Positions 1-7,775 of a stretch of DNA of 14,814 nt are shown in pieces (within the stretch, counting starts at the first letter, position 1; every line of letters starts with the position of its first letter). The stretch comes from an uncultured Eubacteriales bacterium (GTDB taxonomy: Bacteria; Bacillota; Clostridia; Christensenellales; CAG-917). The position numbers and the translations under genes are program-made. The notes beneath the pieces were generated by a model. The model saw only the letters and a list, made by a program, of their open reading frames with translations. It was not told where the DNA came from and made no database searches. The stretch lies in assembly GCA_900551145.1 (NCBI GenBank), contig URUQ01000018.1, positions 1 through 14,814 on the forward strand, given 5' to 3'.

Positions 1-12
1 CTCAAACGAAGT

Positions 13-66
13 GCAGAGGGGGAACGGAATAGGGGAAACACCGTGAGGAAGGGGGAAAGTTGCATT
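13..66. repeat. Purine-rich terminal repeat, left copy
   Basis: This 54-nt G/A-rich block (core GAGGAAGGGGGAAAGTTGCA) is matched in inverted orientation by 14762-14814. The two copies are identical except for a one-base indel and one adjacent substitution around 42-43. Homology stops on the inner side just after GTTGCATT. On the outer side it may run past the window, because the right copy reaches the last base. I infer a dispersed repeat whose copies ended assembly of this contig. It could instead be a true terminal inverted repeat, but the housekeeping genes between the copies and the absence of a transposase argue against that. Confidence 0.85.
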
Positions 67-82
67 AAAAAGATGTTTTTAT

Positions 83-111
83 AAATGCCGGCGTGTCCGG
101 AAAGAGGGGGG
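83..111. repeat. Dispersed 29-nt repeat, copy A
   Basis: These 29 bases match the reverse complement of 9480-9508 exactly. The core is GCCGGCGTGTCCGG followed by AAAGA and a G run. The copy lies only 16 nt inside the terminal repeat, so the two may be parts of one composite intergenic element. No coding function is apparent. An open frame across it (69-193) would end ...WEIYDNAKNEHDVAL, but it has no start and no recognisable family. Confidence 0.85.
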
Positions 112-188
112 GTGCTTCTTTTAGAGGAGTTACGACAGAACTCTGGGAAATATATGATAATGCAAAAAATGAGCACGATGTGGCTCTA

Positions 189-231
189 TGATATAAATAT
201 AATTTGAATGTAAATCGCGATTACATATAAG
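189..231 (+). promoter_or_regulatory. Probable promoter of the yqhQ-prmC operon
   Basis: The AT-rich stretch holds several sigma-A-like elements: an extended -10 (TG-N-TATAAA, 189-197), a consensus TATAAT (198-203), and TTGAAT (204-209) with 16-nt spacing to TATAAG (226-231). The last pair would start transcription almost at the ATG. An imperfect palindrome, TGTAAATCG/CGATTACA (209-225), sits between these elements and could be an operator. Which element is used cannot be decided from sequence. Confidence 0.4.
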
Positions 232-232
232 A

Positions 233-2134
233 GTGGAAATGAAAGAAAACAAGAAAAATAAAGAACCGAAAGTAAAGAACGTTATCGACAAGACGTCAAA
301 AGCGGTGAGGCGGACGAGTATCGGAGGACAAGCCGTGCTCGAAGGCGTTATGATGAAGGGCGAACACTCCATCGCAACTGCCGTACGCACTCCGAGCGGT
401 GATATAACCGTCGAGAGCAAGTACATCAAAAGCCCCAAAGAGCGCAACGTGTTTTTCCGCTTGCCGTTTATAAGAGGCGTGGTCAATCTTTTCACGCAAC
501 TATTTCAAGGTACGGGCATAATGATGCGCTCGGCGGAAGTTTACGGCGATTACGCCGAGCCGTCCAAGTTTGAAAAATGGATGGCGGACAAACTCAAAAT
601 CAATCCGATGAACGTGCTTATGGCGTTTTCGGTGGTGCTTGGTGTGCTTCTTGCCGTGGGGCTTTTCGTATTCTTGCCAAACCTCATTACGGGCGCGATT
701 TGCGACAATATCCAAGCAATAAATACCTCCTCGTTAAAAGGCCTTTGGTACAGTCTTATCGAGGGTGGCTTTATGCTGATTATTTTTATAAGTTACATCC
801 TTTTGGTGACGCTTATGAAGGACGTTCGCAGAGTGTTTATGTATCACGGTGCGGAACACAAGGTCATCACTTGCTACGAGCACGGACTCGATCTCACGGT
901 TGAAAACGCTAAGAAAATGCGCAGAGAACACTCTCGTTGCGGAACGACGTTCCTCTTTATCGTCGTTGCGGTGAGCATATTGGTGTTCGTACTCATCAAC
1001 TATATGATTACGGCGTGCAATCTCGTAGTGCCGTCGTCGGTTGGCGGATATAAGGTGCTCAACACGCTTATAAAACTCGGTTTCAAGCTCTTGTTTTTGC
1101 CCGTAGTGGCGGGTGTTTCCTATGAGCTTTTGAAGCTCCTTGCAAAGAGCGATTGCCTCTTGGTGCGTATATTGCGTGCACCGGGTATGCTACTTCAAAA
1201 ACTTACTACCAAAGAACCGACGGACGATATGCTCGAAGTGTCTATAACCGCCTTCAAAACGGTTATGGAAATGGACGCAAATCCCAATCTCGAAGAGAAA
1301 AAATTCGATATCCGCGTGCCATACGGCATTGCGAGAGATCGTGTAAAGAATATTGCAAAGGGCGCGGACGAAGCGGATATAGACTGGTTGCTGGTTGAGG
1401 TTACCGGCGTCAAGAGGAGCGAACTTCCCGCACTAAAAACGCTCACCAAGGCGCAATACGACGCTGCGGAAGCCATTGCAAATAAGATGAAAGACGGCAC
1501 GCCGTTGCAATACGCGCTCGGTTATTGTGACTTTTACGGTATTAAAATCTCCGTAAATCAAAACGTGCTTATACCTCGTCCCGAAACGGAAGAGCTCGCA
1601 GAGAAGGCAATAGTCGAGGTTAAATCGAGAAAGGAAAACGTTGGCATCGACGTGCTCGATTTGTGTACGGGAAGCGGTGCAATCGCGGTGTCAATCGCAA
1701 AGCATACGAGCGCACACGTGTGCGCAACGGACGTAAGCACGGGCGCAATCGACGTTGCAAAGGCAAATGCGCTCAATACGGGCGTAAAAATCGATTTTGT
1801 TTGCGGTGATATGTGGAGTGCGGTCGAAAATAAGCAATTTGACGTAATCGTGTCCAATCCTCCGTATATTCCGAGCGAGGATGTGAAAAAACTCGACGAA
1901 AAAGTCAAAAATTTTGAGCCGCAACTTGCCCTTGACGGTGACGCGGACGGCTTGAAGTATTATAGAATTATAGAAAAAGGTCTTGACGCTCACCTCAAAG
2001 ACGGCGGTGTGCTTTTGCTGGAATTCGGCATAGGTCAAGCTGAGAGTATCAAAGAGATTTTTGCCTCTTACGACGTGACTATCGACAAGGATATCGAGGG
2101 CGTCGAACGTATGGCAACGGTGAGAAGAAAATGA
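233..2134 (+). CDS. prmC: YqhQ-family (DUF1385) membrane protein fused to release factor glutamine methyltransferase PrmC
   Basis: One uninterrupted 633-aa frame joins two proteins that are usually separate. Residues ~25-345 are DUF1385/YqhQ: four hydrophobic segments near 128-156, 178-197, 239-259 and 279-300, the family motif YHGAEHK at 204-210, and the typical end (TTKEPTDDMLEVSITAFK). Residues ~350-633 are PrmC/HemK: an N-terminal helical domain, PRPETEE (448-454), SAM-binding DLCTGSGA (476-483) and catalytic NPPY (542-545). PrmC N5-methylates the GGQ glutamine of release factors, and RF1 is the next gene, overlapping by 4 nt. The function of YqhQ is unknown. The fusion would tether the methyltransferase to the membrane. 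The start is GTG 233 or ATG 239; neither has a strong SD. Domain calls are firm. The consequence of fusion is inference. Confidence 0.93.
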   Translation: MEMKENKKNKEPKVKNVIDKTSKAVRRTSIGGQAVLEGVMMKGEHSIATAVRTPSGDITVESKYIKSPKERNVFFRLPFIRGVVNLFTQLFQGTGIMMRSAEVYGDYAEPSKFEKWMADKLKINPMNVLMAFSVVLGVLLAVGLFVFLPNLITGAICDNIQAINTSSLKGLWYSLIEGGFMLIIFISYILLVTLMKDVRRVFMYHGAEHKVITCYEHGLDLTVENAKKMRREHSRCGTTFLFIVVAVSILVFVLINYMITACNLVVPSSVGGYKVLNTLIKLGFKLLFLPVVAGVSYELLKLLAKSDCLLVRILRAPGMLLQKLTTKEPTDDMLEVSITAFKTVMEMDANPNLEEKKFDIRVPYGIARDRVKNIAKGADEADIDWLLVEVTGVKRSELPALKTLTKAQYDAAEAIANKMKDGTPLQYALGYCDFYGIKISVNQNVLIPRPETEELAEKAIVEVKSRKENVGIDVLDLCTGSGAIAVSIAKHTSAHVCATDVSTGAIDVAKANALNTGVKIDFVCGDMWSAVENKQFDVIVSNPPYIPSEDVKKLDEKVKNFEPQLALDGDADGLKYYRIIEKGLDAHLKDGGVLLLEFGIGQAESIKEIFASYDVTIDKDIEGVERMATVRRK

Positions 2135-3216
2135 AGATAAGCGACGGATTGATACAACGACTAAATAAAATTCAGGCGCGATACGAGGAAGTAGGAGGCC
2201 TTTTGTCAAAGCCGGAAGTGATTGCGGACCAAGCACAATTCAAGGCTCTTTCAAAGGAACATTCCGACCTTATGCCCATTGTAGAGAACTACGCAACGTA
2301 CCTCAAGCACAAGAGCGATTTCGAGGATTGCGAGCAGATGGTGGCAATGGAGAGCGATGCGGATATGAAAGCCCTTGCCAAGCAGGAACTGGACGAACTT
2401 CGCGATACGCTCGACAAAGACGCGGAAGACATCAAAATTTCGCTTTTGCCCAAAGACCCCAACGAAGACAATAACGTCATTATGGAAATACGTGCGGGTG
2501 CAGGCGGTGACGAGGCTGCGCTTTTCGGCACGGAACTTATGAGAATGTACCGCCATTATGCCGAAAACAATCGTTGGAAAATAGAAGAAGTCAATATGAA
2601 CTACACCGAGCTCGGCGGTGCGAAGGAACTCGTGTTTATGATCACGGGCAAAGGCGTTTGGGGCAAGCTCAAATTCGAGAGCGGTGTGCATAGAGTCCAA
2701 CGCGTTCCCGAAACTGAGTCGCAAGGCAGAGTGCATACCTCAACCGTCACCGTTGCAGTGCTCCCCGAGGCTCAAGACGTTGAAGTCACGCTCAACGAAA
2801 ACGACATAAAAGTGGACACTTATCGAAGTGGCGGTGCAGGCGGACAACACGTCAATAAGACGGAAAGCGCGATAAGAATGACGCATATTCCCACGGGTAT
2901 AGTGGTTGAGTGTCAAGACGAGCGCAGTCAGATAAAAAATCGCGAAAAGGCACTTAAAGTGCTCAAATCGAGAGTTTACGACTATTATCAGTCGCAAGCG
3001 CAAAAGGAATACGCCGAAAATCGTCGTGCACAAGTGGGCACGGGAGACAGAAGCGAGCGTATAAGAACGTACAATTTTCCGCAAGGCAGAGTCACCGACC
3101 ACCGCATAGGGCTCACGCTTTATTCGCTTGACAAATTTATGCTCGGCGACATGGACGAAATGATATCCGCACTTCAAATTGCGGTGCAAAATAAGATGCT
3201 CGAAAACATCGAGTGA
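2131..3216 (+). CDS. prfA: Peptide chain release factor 1 (RF1)
   Basis: A cytoplasmic class I release factor that reads UAA/UAG in the ribosomal A site and triggers peptidyl-tRNA hydrolysis. The length (361 aa) is normal. The anticodon-like tripeptide region reads RVPETESQGR with P193-E194-T195 (PxT type, so RF1 rather than the SPF of RF2). The catalytic GGQ is at 237-239 in SGGAGGQHVNKTESA. Q239 is the expected substrate of the PrmC domain encoded just upstream. The ATG overlaps the upstream TGA (ATGA), so the two genes are likely translationally coupled. The SD is weak (GGTGAG within the prmC end). Nothing is missing or broken. Confidence 0.97.
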   Translation: MKISDGLIQRLNKIQARYEEVGGLLSKPEVIADQAQFKALSKEHSDLMPIVENYATYLKHKSDFEDCEQMVAMESDADMKALAKQELDELRDTLDKDAEDIKISLLPKDPNEDNNVIMEIRAGAGGDEAALFGTELMRMYRHYAENNRWKIEEVNMNYTELGGAKELVFMITGKGVWGKLKFESGVHRVQRVPETESQGRVHTSTVTVAVLPEAQDVEVTLNENDIKVDTYRSGGAGGQHVNKTESAIRMTHIPTGIVVECQDERSQIKNREKALKVLKSRVYDYYQSQAQKEYAENRRAQVGTGDRSERIRTYNFPQGRVTDHRIGLTLYSLDKFMLGDMDEMISALQIAVQNKMLENIE

Positions 3217-3228
3217 CGGAGGCAAAAG

Positions 3229-4623
3229 ATGATTGTCGAATACAATAAGCGCAACCACTTGCTCGAAGAACACAACTACAAGCCGTCCCTTCAAGACGTC
3301 GAAAACCCCAATCTTCACAGACAGGTTTTCACATACGGTAAAATACCCAAAACGGCGTTCAATATGCGCCACGTGCCTATGGAATGTCCCAAGGATTTGT
3401 ACATAAGCGATACGACGTTTAGAGACGGACAACAAGCGATGCAACCGTTCGATGTCAAGGACATCGTGGAGCTTTACAAAAAACTCCACAGACTCGGCGG
3501 AAAGAACGGTATGATACGCCAAAGCGAGTTTTTCCTTTACAGTGACAAGGACAAAGAAGCGGTCAAAAAGTGCCTCGACCTCGGATACGAATTTCCCGAA
3601 GTCACAAGTTGGATACGCGCAAGCGAAAAGGACTTCGAGCTCGTCAAAGAATTCGGAATAAGAGAGACGGGTATTTTGGTAAGTTGCTCTGACTATCATA
3701 TCTTCAAAAAGATGAATATGACTCGTAAGCAAGCGATGGACAAGTATCTCGGCATCGTCAAAATGGCACTTGACAAAGGCATAGTGCCTCGTTGCCACTT
3801 CGAAGACATCACGAGAGCGGACTATTTCGGATTTGTCGTACCGTTTGCAATCGAGCTTATGAAACTCAGCAGAGAGAGCGGTATTCCAATCAAAATCCGC
3901 GCGTGCGACACGATGGGCTATGGTGTAACTTACCCGGGCACTTCGCTTCCGCGAAGCGTACAGGGTATCATTTACGGCTTCCGTTATTATGCGGAAGTGC
4001 CAAGCGAACAACTCGAATGGCACGGGCACAACGACTTTTACAAGGCGGTAACCAACAGTGCGACTGCGTGGCTTTACGGTTGCTCGACGGTCAACGCCAC
4101 ACTTCTCGGCATCGGTGAGCGCACCGGCAATACTCCGCTCGAAGCAATGGCAATCGAATACACGTCGCTTCGAGGTACGTCCAACGGTATGAACCTCGAG
4201 GTCATAAGCGAGATTGCGGACTACTTCGAGGATGAAATGGGATATCGTATTCCGCCTCAAACGCCGTTTGTGGGCAAAAACTTCAACGTTACCAAGGCGG
4301 GTATTCATGCCGACGGTATGCTCAAAGACCAAGAAATCTACAATATTTTCGACACCCAAAAGATTTTGGGCAGAGCACCGAGAGTGGTGGTGGACGCATT
4401 CAGCGGACTTGCGGGAATTGCATATTGGATTGACACGTTCTACGAGCTTCCGACGGAAGCAAAAATAGACAAAAAAGACGAGCTTGTTGCAAAAATAAAG
4501 GAACTTGTCGACAAACAATACGCAGGCGGTCGCACCACGGCAATAAGCGACGGTGAACTCGACGCAATGGTCAACCTCATCTCACCCGTCAGACACGCCG
4601 AACTTACATCGTATATCGAATAA
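3229..4623 (+). CDS. DRE-TIM metallolyase: 2-isopropylmalate synthase-like, candidate Re-citrate synthase
   Basis: A 464-aa acetyl-CoA-dependent Claisen condensing enzyme of the isopropylmalate/homocitrate synthase family. Visible motifs are the barrel start DTTFRDGQQ (61-69), metal-binding HGHND (265-269), GIGERTGN (294-301) and GIHADG (358-363). It ends without the ~120-aa LeuA regulatory domain, so leucine feedback of the usual kind is not expected. From memory, the N-terminal extension and overall pattern resemble the Clostridia clade that includes the Re-face citrate synthase of Clostridium kluyveri, often auto-annotated as 2-isopropylmalate synthase. No leuB, leuC or leuD is nearby; it follows prfA after 12 nt with a good SD (GGAGG, 3218-3222). 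Family is certain. Substrate (2-oxoisovalerate, oxaloacetate or 2-oxoglutarate) is not resolved by sequence alone. Confidence 0.85.
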   Translation: MIVEYNKRNHLLEEHNYKPSLQDVENPNLHRQVFTYGKIPKTAFNMRHVPMECPKDLYISDTTFRDGQQAMQPFDVKDIVELYKKLHRLGGKNGMIRQSEFFLYSDKDKEAVKKCLDLGYEFPEVTSWIRASEKDFELVKEFGIRETGILVSCSDYHIFKKMNMTRKQAMDKYLGIVKMALDKGIVPRCHFEDITRADYFGFVVPFAIELMKLSRESGIPIKIRACDTMGYGVTYPGTSLPRSVQGIIYGFRYYAEVPSEQLEWHGHNDFYKAVTNSATAWLYGCSTVNATLLGIGERTGNTPLEAMAIEYTSLRGTSNGMNLEVISEIADYFEDEMGYRIPPQTPFVGKNFNVTKAGIHADGMLKDQEIYNIFDTQKILGRAPRVVVDAFSGLAGIAYWIDTFYELPTEAKIDKKDELVAKIKELVDKQYAGGRTTAISDGELDAMVNLISPVRHAELTSYIE

Positions 4624-4690
4624 AGCGAGGCAATATATACACGCCATTTCAGACAATTTGCAAAAACCGCCAAAATTTGAAAATTGGATA

Positions 4691-4719
4691 TTGAAATCGC
4701 GCGATATATTATATATAAT
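4691..4719 (+). promoter_or_regulatory. Sigma-A-type promoter
   Basis: TTGAAA (4691-4696), a 17-nt spacer and a perfect TATAAT (4714-4719) lie in a 112-nt AT-rich gap after the isopropylmalate-synthase-like gene. The predicted start (~4726) coincides with the GGAGG of the next gene, so the leader would be only about 10 nt. The match is good, but AT-rich DNA gives chance hits. Confidence 0.55.
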
Positions 4720-4735
4720 ATAAGCGGAGGTGCTT

Positions 4736-5146
4736 ATGATTAAATTTATTACCGGAGCAAAAGGCACAGGCAAAACCAAAAACATCATCGATATGGCAAA
4801 CGACAACATCGATACCGCAAAAGGCGACATCGTGTTTGTGACCGATACGGACAGATATATGTATTCGTTGCGCTATCAAGTGCGCGTGGTCAATGCCAAA
4901 CAACTCAAAAAAGGCGACAATCCCGTCAGCGAAGAGGCTCTTATCGGCTTTATCAAAGGTTTGCTCGCAGGCAACCACGATATCGAGACTCTTTATATCG
5001 ACGGCGCACATAGAATGCTCGGCAAGACCGTGCACGAGATGAAAGACTTTTTCGACGACATTCGCGAAGTGGCAAAGGACACGGATACGCAATTTGTCAT
5101 TACCGTAAGCGAGGACGAGAACAACCTTCCGGACTTCGTGCGCTAA
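4736..5146 (+). CDS. Small P-loop nucleotide-binding protein, function unknown
   Basis: This 136-aa protein starts MIKFITGAKGTGKT, with a Walker A motif at residues 7-14. A Walker-B-like strand, LYIDGAH, is at 86-92. It has little else beyond a minimal P-loop core and no membrane segment. ATG 4736 is preferred over an in-frame GTG at 4730 because GGAGG (4726-4730) sits 5 nt upstream of the ATG and would overlap the GTG. It is followed by threonine synthase after 10 nt and is probably co-transcribed with it, though no functional link is evident. Small ATPases of this kind are frequent in Clostridia. I do not recognise a named family. Confidence 0.8.
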   Translation: MIKFITGAKGTGKTKNIIDMANDNIDTAKGDIVFVTDTDRYMYSLRYQVRVVNAKQLKKGDNPVSEEALIGFIKGLLAGNHDIETLYIDGAHRMLGKTVHEMKDFFDDIREVAKDTDTQFVITVSEDENNLPDFVR

Positions 5147-5156
5147 AAGGAGTTTT

Positions 5157-6641
5157 ATGAAATACACCTGCACCAGAAATTCCAAAATCGAAATTTCTGC
5201 AAGCGAGGCTATCGTAAAAGGAATATCGGATGACGGCGGACTTTTCGTTCCGTCGTCATTCCCGATTTTTAGCCTTGACGATATATGCGCGCTTTGCGAT
5301 CTCGATTATGCGGAGCGTTCCGCAAAAATATTGTCGAAATACTTCGACGATTTTTCTTATGAGGAAATTCTGGATTATACGCACAAGGCGTATTCTCGTT
5401 TTGACGAGGACGTATGTCCCGTCGTAAAAGTCGAAGACGGGCTCTATATGCTGGAATTGTGGCACGGACCTACGGCATCATTTAAGGATATATCGCTTTC
5501 TATGTTGCCGTATCTTCTCGGCGCGAGCAAGAAAAAACTCGGTATTACCGACGATACGTTGTTGCTCGTCGCAACGAGCGGAGATGCGGGAAAATCCGCA
5601 ATGGAAGCCTTCAAGGACGTAGAGGGAGTGCACGTCGCGGTGTTTTATCCCGCAAAAGGGGTAAGTGAATTGCAACGTCTTCAAATGGTTACGCAAGAGG
5701 GCGCAAACGTGTCGGTTTTCGGCGTAAAGGGCAACTTTGACGACGCTCAATCCGCAATCAAGCGCATTCTCAACGACAAGGAAGTCTTGCACGAACTCAA
5801 AAATCTCGGCGTTTCCTTGTCGGCGGCAAATTCTTTCAACTGGGGCAGTCTCGCCCCGCAAATCGTTTATTATTTTTCCGCATACTGCGACCTTGTCGCA
5901 AGCGAGGAAGTCGAACCGGGTGAAAAAATAAACTTCGTCGTCCCCACGGGCAATTTCGGTAACGTCGTTGCAGGATATTACGCCTATCGAATGGGACTTC
6001 CCGTGAATAAGTTTATAATCGCGACCAACGCCAACAATGCGATTGTGGACTTGTTCAACGACGGTGAATACGACGTAAGGCGCGACTTTTTCAAAACGAT
6101 GTCCCCGTCAATGGACGTGCTCGTCGCAAGCAATCTCGAAAGACTCGTATACGATGCACTCGGAAGAGACGACGATGCGGTGAAGCAAGCCTACGACAGT
6201 TTGAAACGAACGGGTAGGTTCGAGCTCGATCCCGAAGATATCCGCATGGATTTGTTCGAGGCCGGTTGGGCGGACGAAGAAGATACGAAGAACGCGGTAG
6301 AGACGTTTTTCGATCTCGACGATTACATTATGGACACGCACACGGCAGTCGGTGCAAGCGTCTATAACGACTATTCGTGCGAGACGGAAGACGAAACCCC
6401 CACCGTCATCGTGTCCACGGCAAGCCCGTACGAAGTTGCTTCCGACGTTCTCGGCGCACTTGGCACGAAGGAAAGAAACGCCTATAAAGCCGTTGTGAAA
6501 CTGTACAACCTCACTGCGCTCGATTGTCCCGAAAGCATTGTGGAACTAGAAGAAAAAGAAGAAATTTACAAAGACGTCATAGAGTGCACCGACATAAAAC
6601 AAACCGTGCTCGACGTGGCAAAACGAACGCAAAAACAATAA
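5157..6641 (+). CDS. thrC: Threonine synthase
   Basis: A PLP-dependent enzyme that converts O-phospho-L-homoserine to L-threonine, the last step of threonine synthesis. At 494 aa it is of the long E. coli/yeast-like type. The N-terminal domain carries GISDDGGLFVP. The PLP-binding lysine lies in HGPTASFKD (K110), LVATSGDAGKSA is the phosphate/substrate loop, and the glycine-rich VVPTGNFGNVVAGYYA cups the cofactor phosphate. AAGGAG (5147-5152) precedes the ATG by 4 nt. No homoserine dehydrogenase or homoserine kinase is adjacent. No leader peptide or T-box was seen, so threonine attenuation is not evident. Confidence 0.96.
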   Translation: MKYTCTRNSKIEISASEAIVKGISDDGGLFVPSSFPIFSLDDICALCDLDYAERSAKILSKYFDDFSYEEILDYTHKAYSRFDEDVCPVVKVEDGLYMLELWHGPTASFKDISLSMLPYLLGASKKKLGITDDTLLLVATSGDAGKSAMEAFKDVEGVHVAVFYPAKGVSELQRLQMVTQEGANVSVFGVKGNFDDAQSAIKRILNDKEVLHELKNLGVSLSAANSFNWGSLAPQIVYYFSAYCDLVASEEVEPGEKINFVVPTGNFGNVVAGYYAYRMGLPVNKFIIATNANNAIVDLFNDGEYDVRRDFFKTMSPSMDVLVASNLERLVYDALGRDDDAVKQAYDSLKRTGRFELDPEDIRMDLFEAGWADEEDTKNAVETFFDLDDYIMDTHTAVGASVYNDYSCETEDETPTVIVSTASPYEVASDVLGALGTKERNAYKAVVKLYNLTALDCPESIVELEEKEEIYKDVIECTDIKQTVLDVAKRTQKQ

Positions 6642-6709
6642 GGAAAGTCGTGTCGCAAACAACGCAAAACGGCGTTTATCGTGACGAAACGGCTATATAA
6701 AAGTGTATT

Positions 6710-7711
6710 ATGGAAGAACAAAAACAAAAAATCGTATATAGCGCATTGAAGCCGACTGGTGATTTGCAACTGGGCAACTATATCGGCGCGCTCAAAAATA
6801 TGGTCAAACTTCAAGACGAGTATAAGTGCATTTATACGGTTGCGGATATGCACGCAATCACGGTTGACAACGTCCCCGCGGACTTGCGCCGTCGCACTTA
6901 CGACTTTATGGCAATATTCCTTGCAATAGGACTTGACCCCGATAAGACGACGTTGTTCGTGCAATCGCAAGTGCCCGAGCACGCAGAACTTGCTTGGGTG
7001 CTCAATTGCAACACTCAATTCGGTGAAGCAAGCAGAATGACGCAGTTCAAGGAAAAGAGCCAAAAAGCACCCGAAAACGTCAATCTCGGATTGTTCACTT
7101 ATCCTACGCTTATGGCTGCGGACATCTTGCTTTATCAAGCGGACTACGTTCCAATCGGCAAGGACCAAAAGCAACATCTCGAGCTTGCAAGAGATATCGC
7201 GCAACGTTTCAACTCCAAGTATTCTCCGACGTTCGTCATTCCCGACGGCATATTCCCGACGATAGGTGCAAAGATATACAATCTTCTCGATCCTACTACC
7301 AAGATGGGCAAGACGGACGACAACACCAACGGCGTTATTCACCTTCTGGACGATCCGGACACTATTATGCGCAAATTCAAGAGGGCGGTCACGGACTGCG
7401 GAGATGCAATCGTTATGGCGGAGGACAAACCCGGCATAAGCAACCTTATCACGATATATTCCGTCATTACGGATACGCCTGTCGACAAGGTGCAAGACAT
7501 CTTTGCGGGCACGTCTTACGCGGACTTCAAGACCAAGGTCGGCGAAGCGGTGGTCGAATATTTGCGCCCCATTCAAGAGAAACACGCCTACTATATGCAA
7601 CACAAGGATTACCTTGAAGAGATTATGCGAAACGGCGCGCAAGAGGCTCAAAGAATTGCAAGAAAGACGCTTTCCAAAGTGTATAGAAAAGTCGGTTTCG
7701 TGCAAGCATAA
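6710..7711 (+). CDS. trpS: Tryptophanyl-tRNA synthetase
   Basis: A class Ic aminoacyl-tRNA synthetase that charges tRNA-Trp. The length (333 aa) is typical for bacteria. The HIGH-equivalent region is KPTGDLQLGNYIGAL (14-28). GKDQKQHLELARDIA is the conserved Trp/ATP-side helix. The KMSKS loop reads KMGKTD (198-203), so both serines are replaced (Gly, Thr) while both lysines are kept. The 68-nt gap after thrC has no T-box-like leader, and no Shine-Dalgarno precedes this ATG. A TATATAAA stretch at 6694-6701 lies just upstream, which would fit a very short or absent leader. Function is secure; the start is the first good one in frame and matches family length. Confidence 0.95.
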   Translation: MEEQKQKIVYSALKPTGDLQLGNYIGALKNMVKLQDEYKCIYTVADMHAITVDNVPADLRRRTYDFMAIFLAIGLDPDKTTLFVQSQVPEHAELAWVLNCNTQFGEASRMTQFKEKSQKAPENVNLGLFTYPTLMAADILLYQADYVPIGKDQKQHLELARDIAQRFNSKYSPTFVIPDGIFPTIGAKIYNLLDPTTKMGKTDDNTNGVIHLLDDPDTIMRKFKRAVTDCGDAIVMAEDKPGISNLITIYSVITDTPVDKVQDIFAGTSYADFKTKVGEAVVEYLRPIQEKHAYYMQHKDYLEEIMRNGAQEAQRIARKTLSKVYRKVGFVQA

Positions 7712-7725
7712 TTTTAAGATACGTT

Positions 7726-7746
7726 TAATCTAAATAGTGTAGATTA
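7726..7746. promoter_or_regulatory. Inverted repeat upstream of the DUF5685 gene
   Basis: TAATCTA and TAGATTA are perfect 7-nt arms separated by 7 nt, in the 64-nt gap between trpS and the next gene. The spacing and AT-rich arms would suit either an operator or a weak hairpin terminator for trpS. No U-tract follows. Confidence 0.4.
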
Positions 7747-7775
7747 TTAGACAATAAGACAAAGAGGCAAGCAAA

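Noticed and set aside
69..193. C-terminal remnant of a gene ending ...WEIYDNAKNEHDVAL
   Set aside because: It has no start, crosses the dispersed repeat and matches no family I recognise; kept only as a remark.
2740..4518. 592-aa open frame on the minus strand
   Set aside because: It lies opposite prfA and the isopropylmalate-synthase-like gene, both with clear family motifs. The open frame follows from codon bias; its translation has no recognisable domain.
6642..6709. T-box or leader attenuator before trpS
   Set aside because: The gap is only 68 nt, with no T-box-like sequence or terminator hairpin; AACGC/GCGTT is too weak.
6566..7705. 379-aa open frame on the minus strand
   Set aside because: It is antisense to trpS and the end of thrC, without SD or motif.
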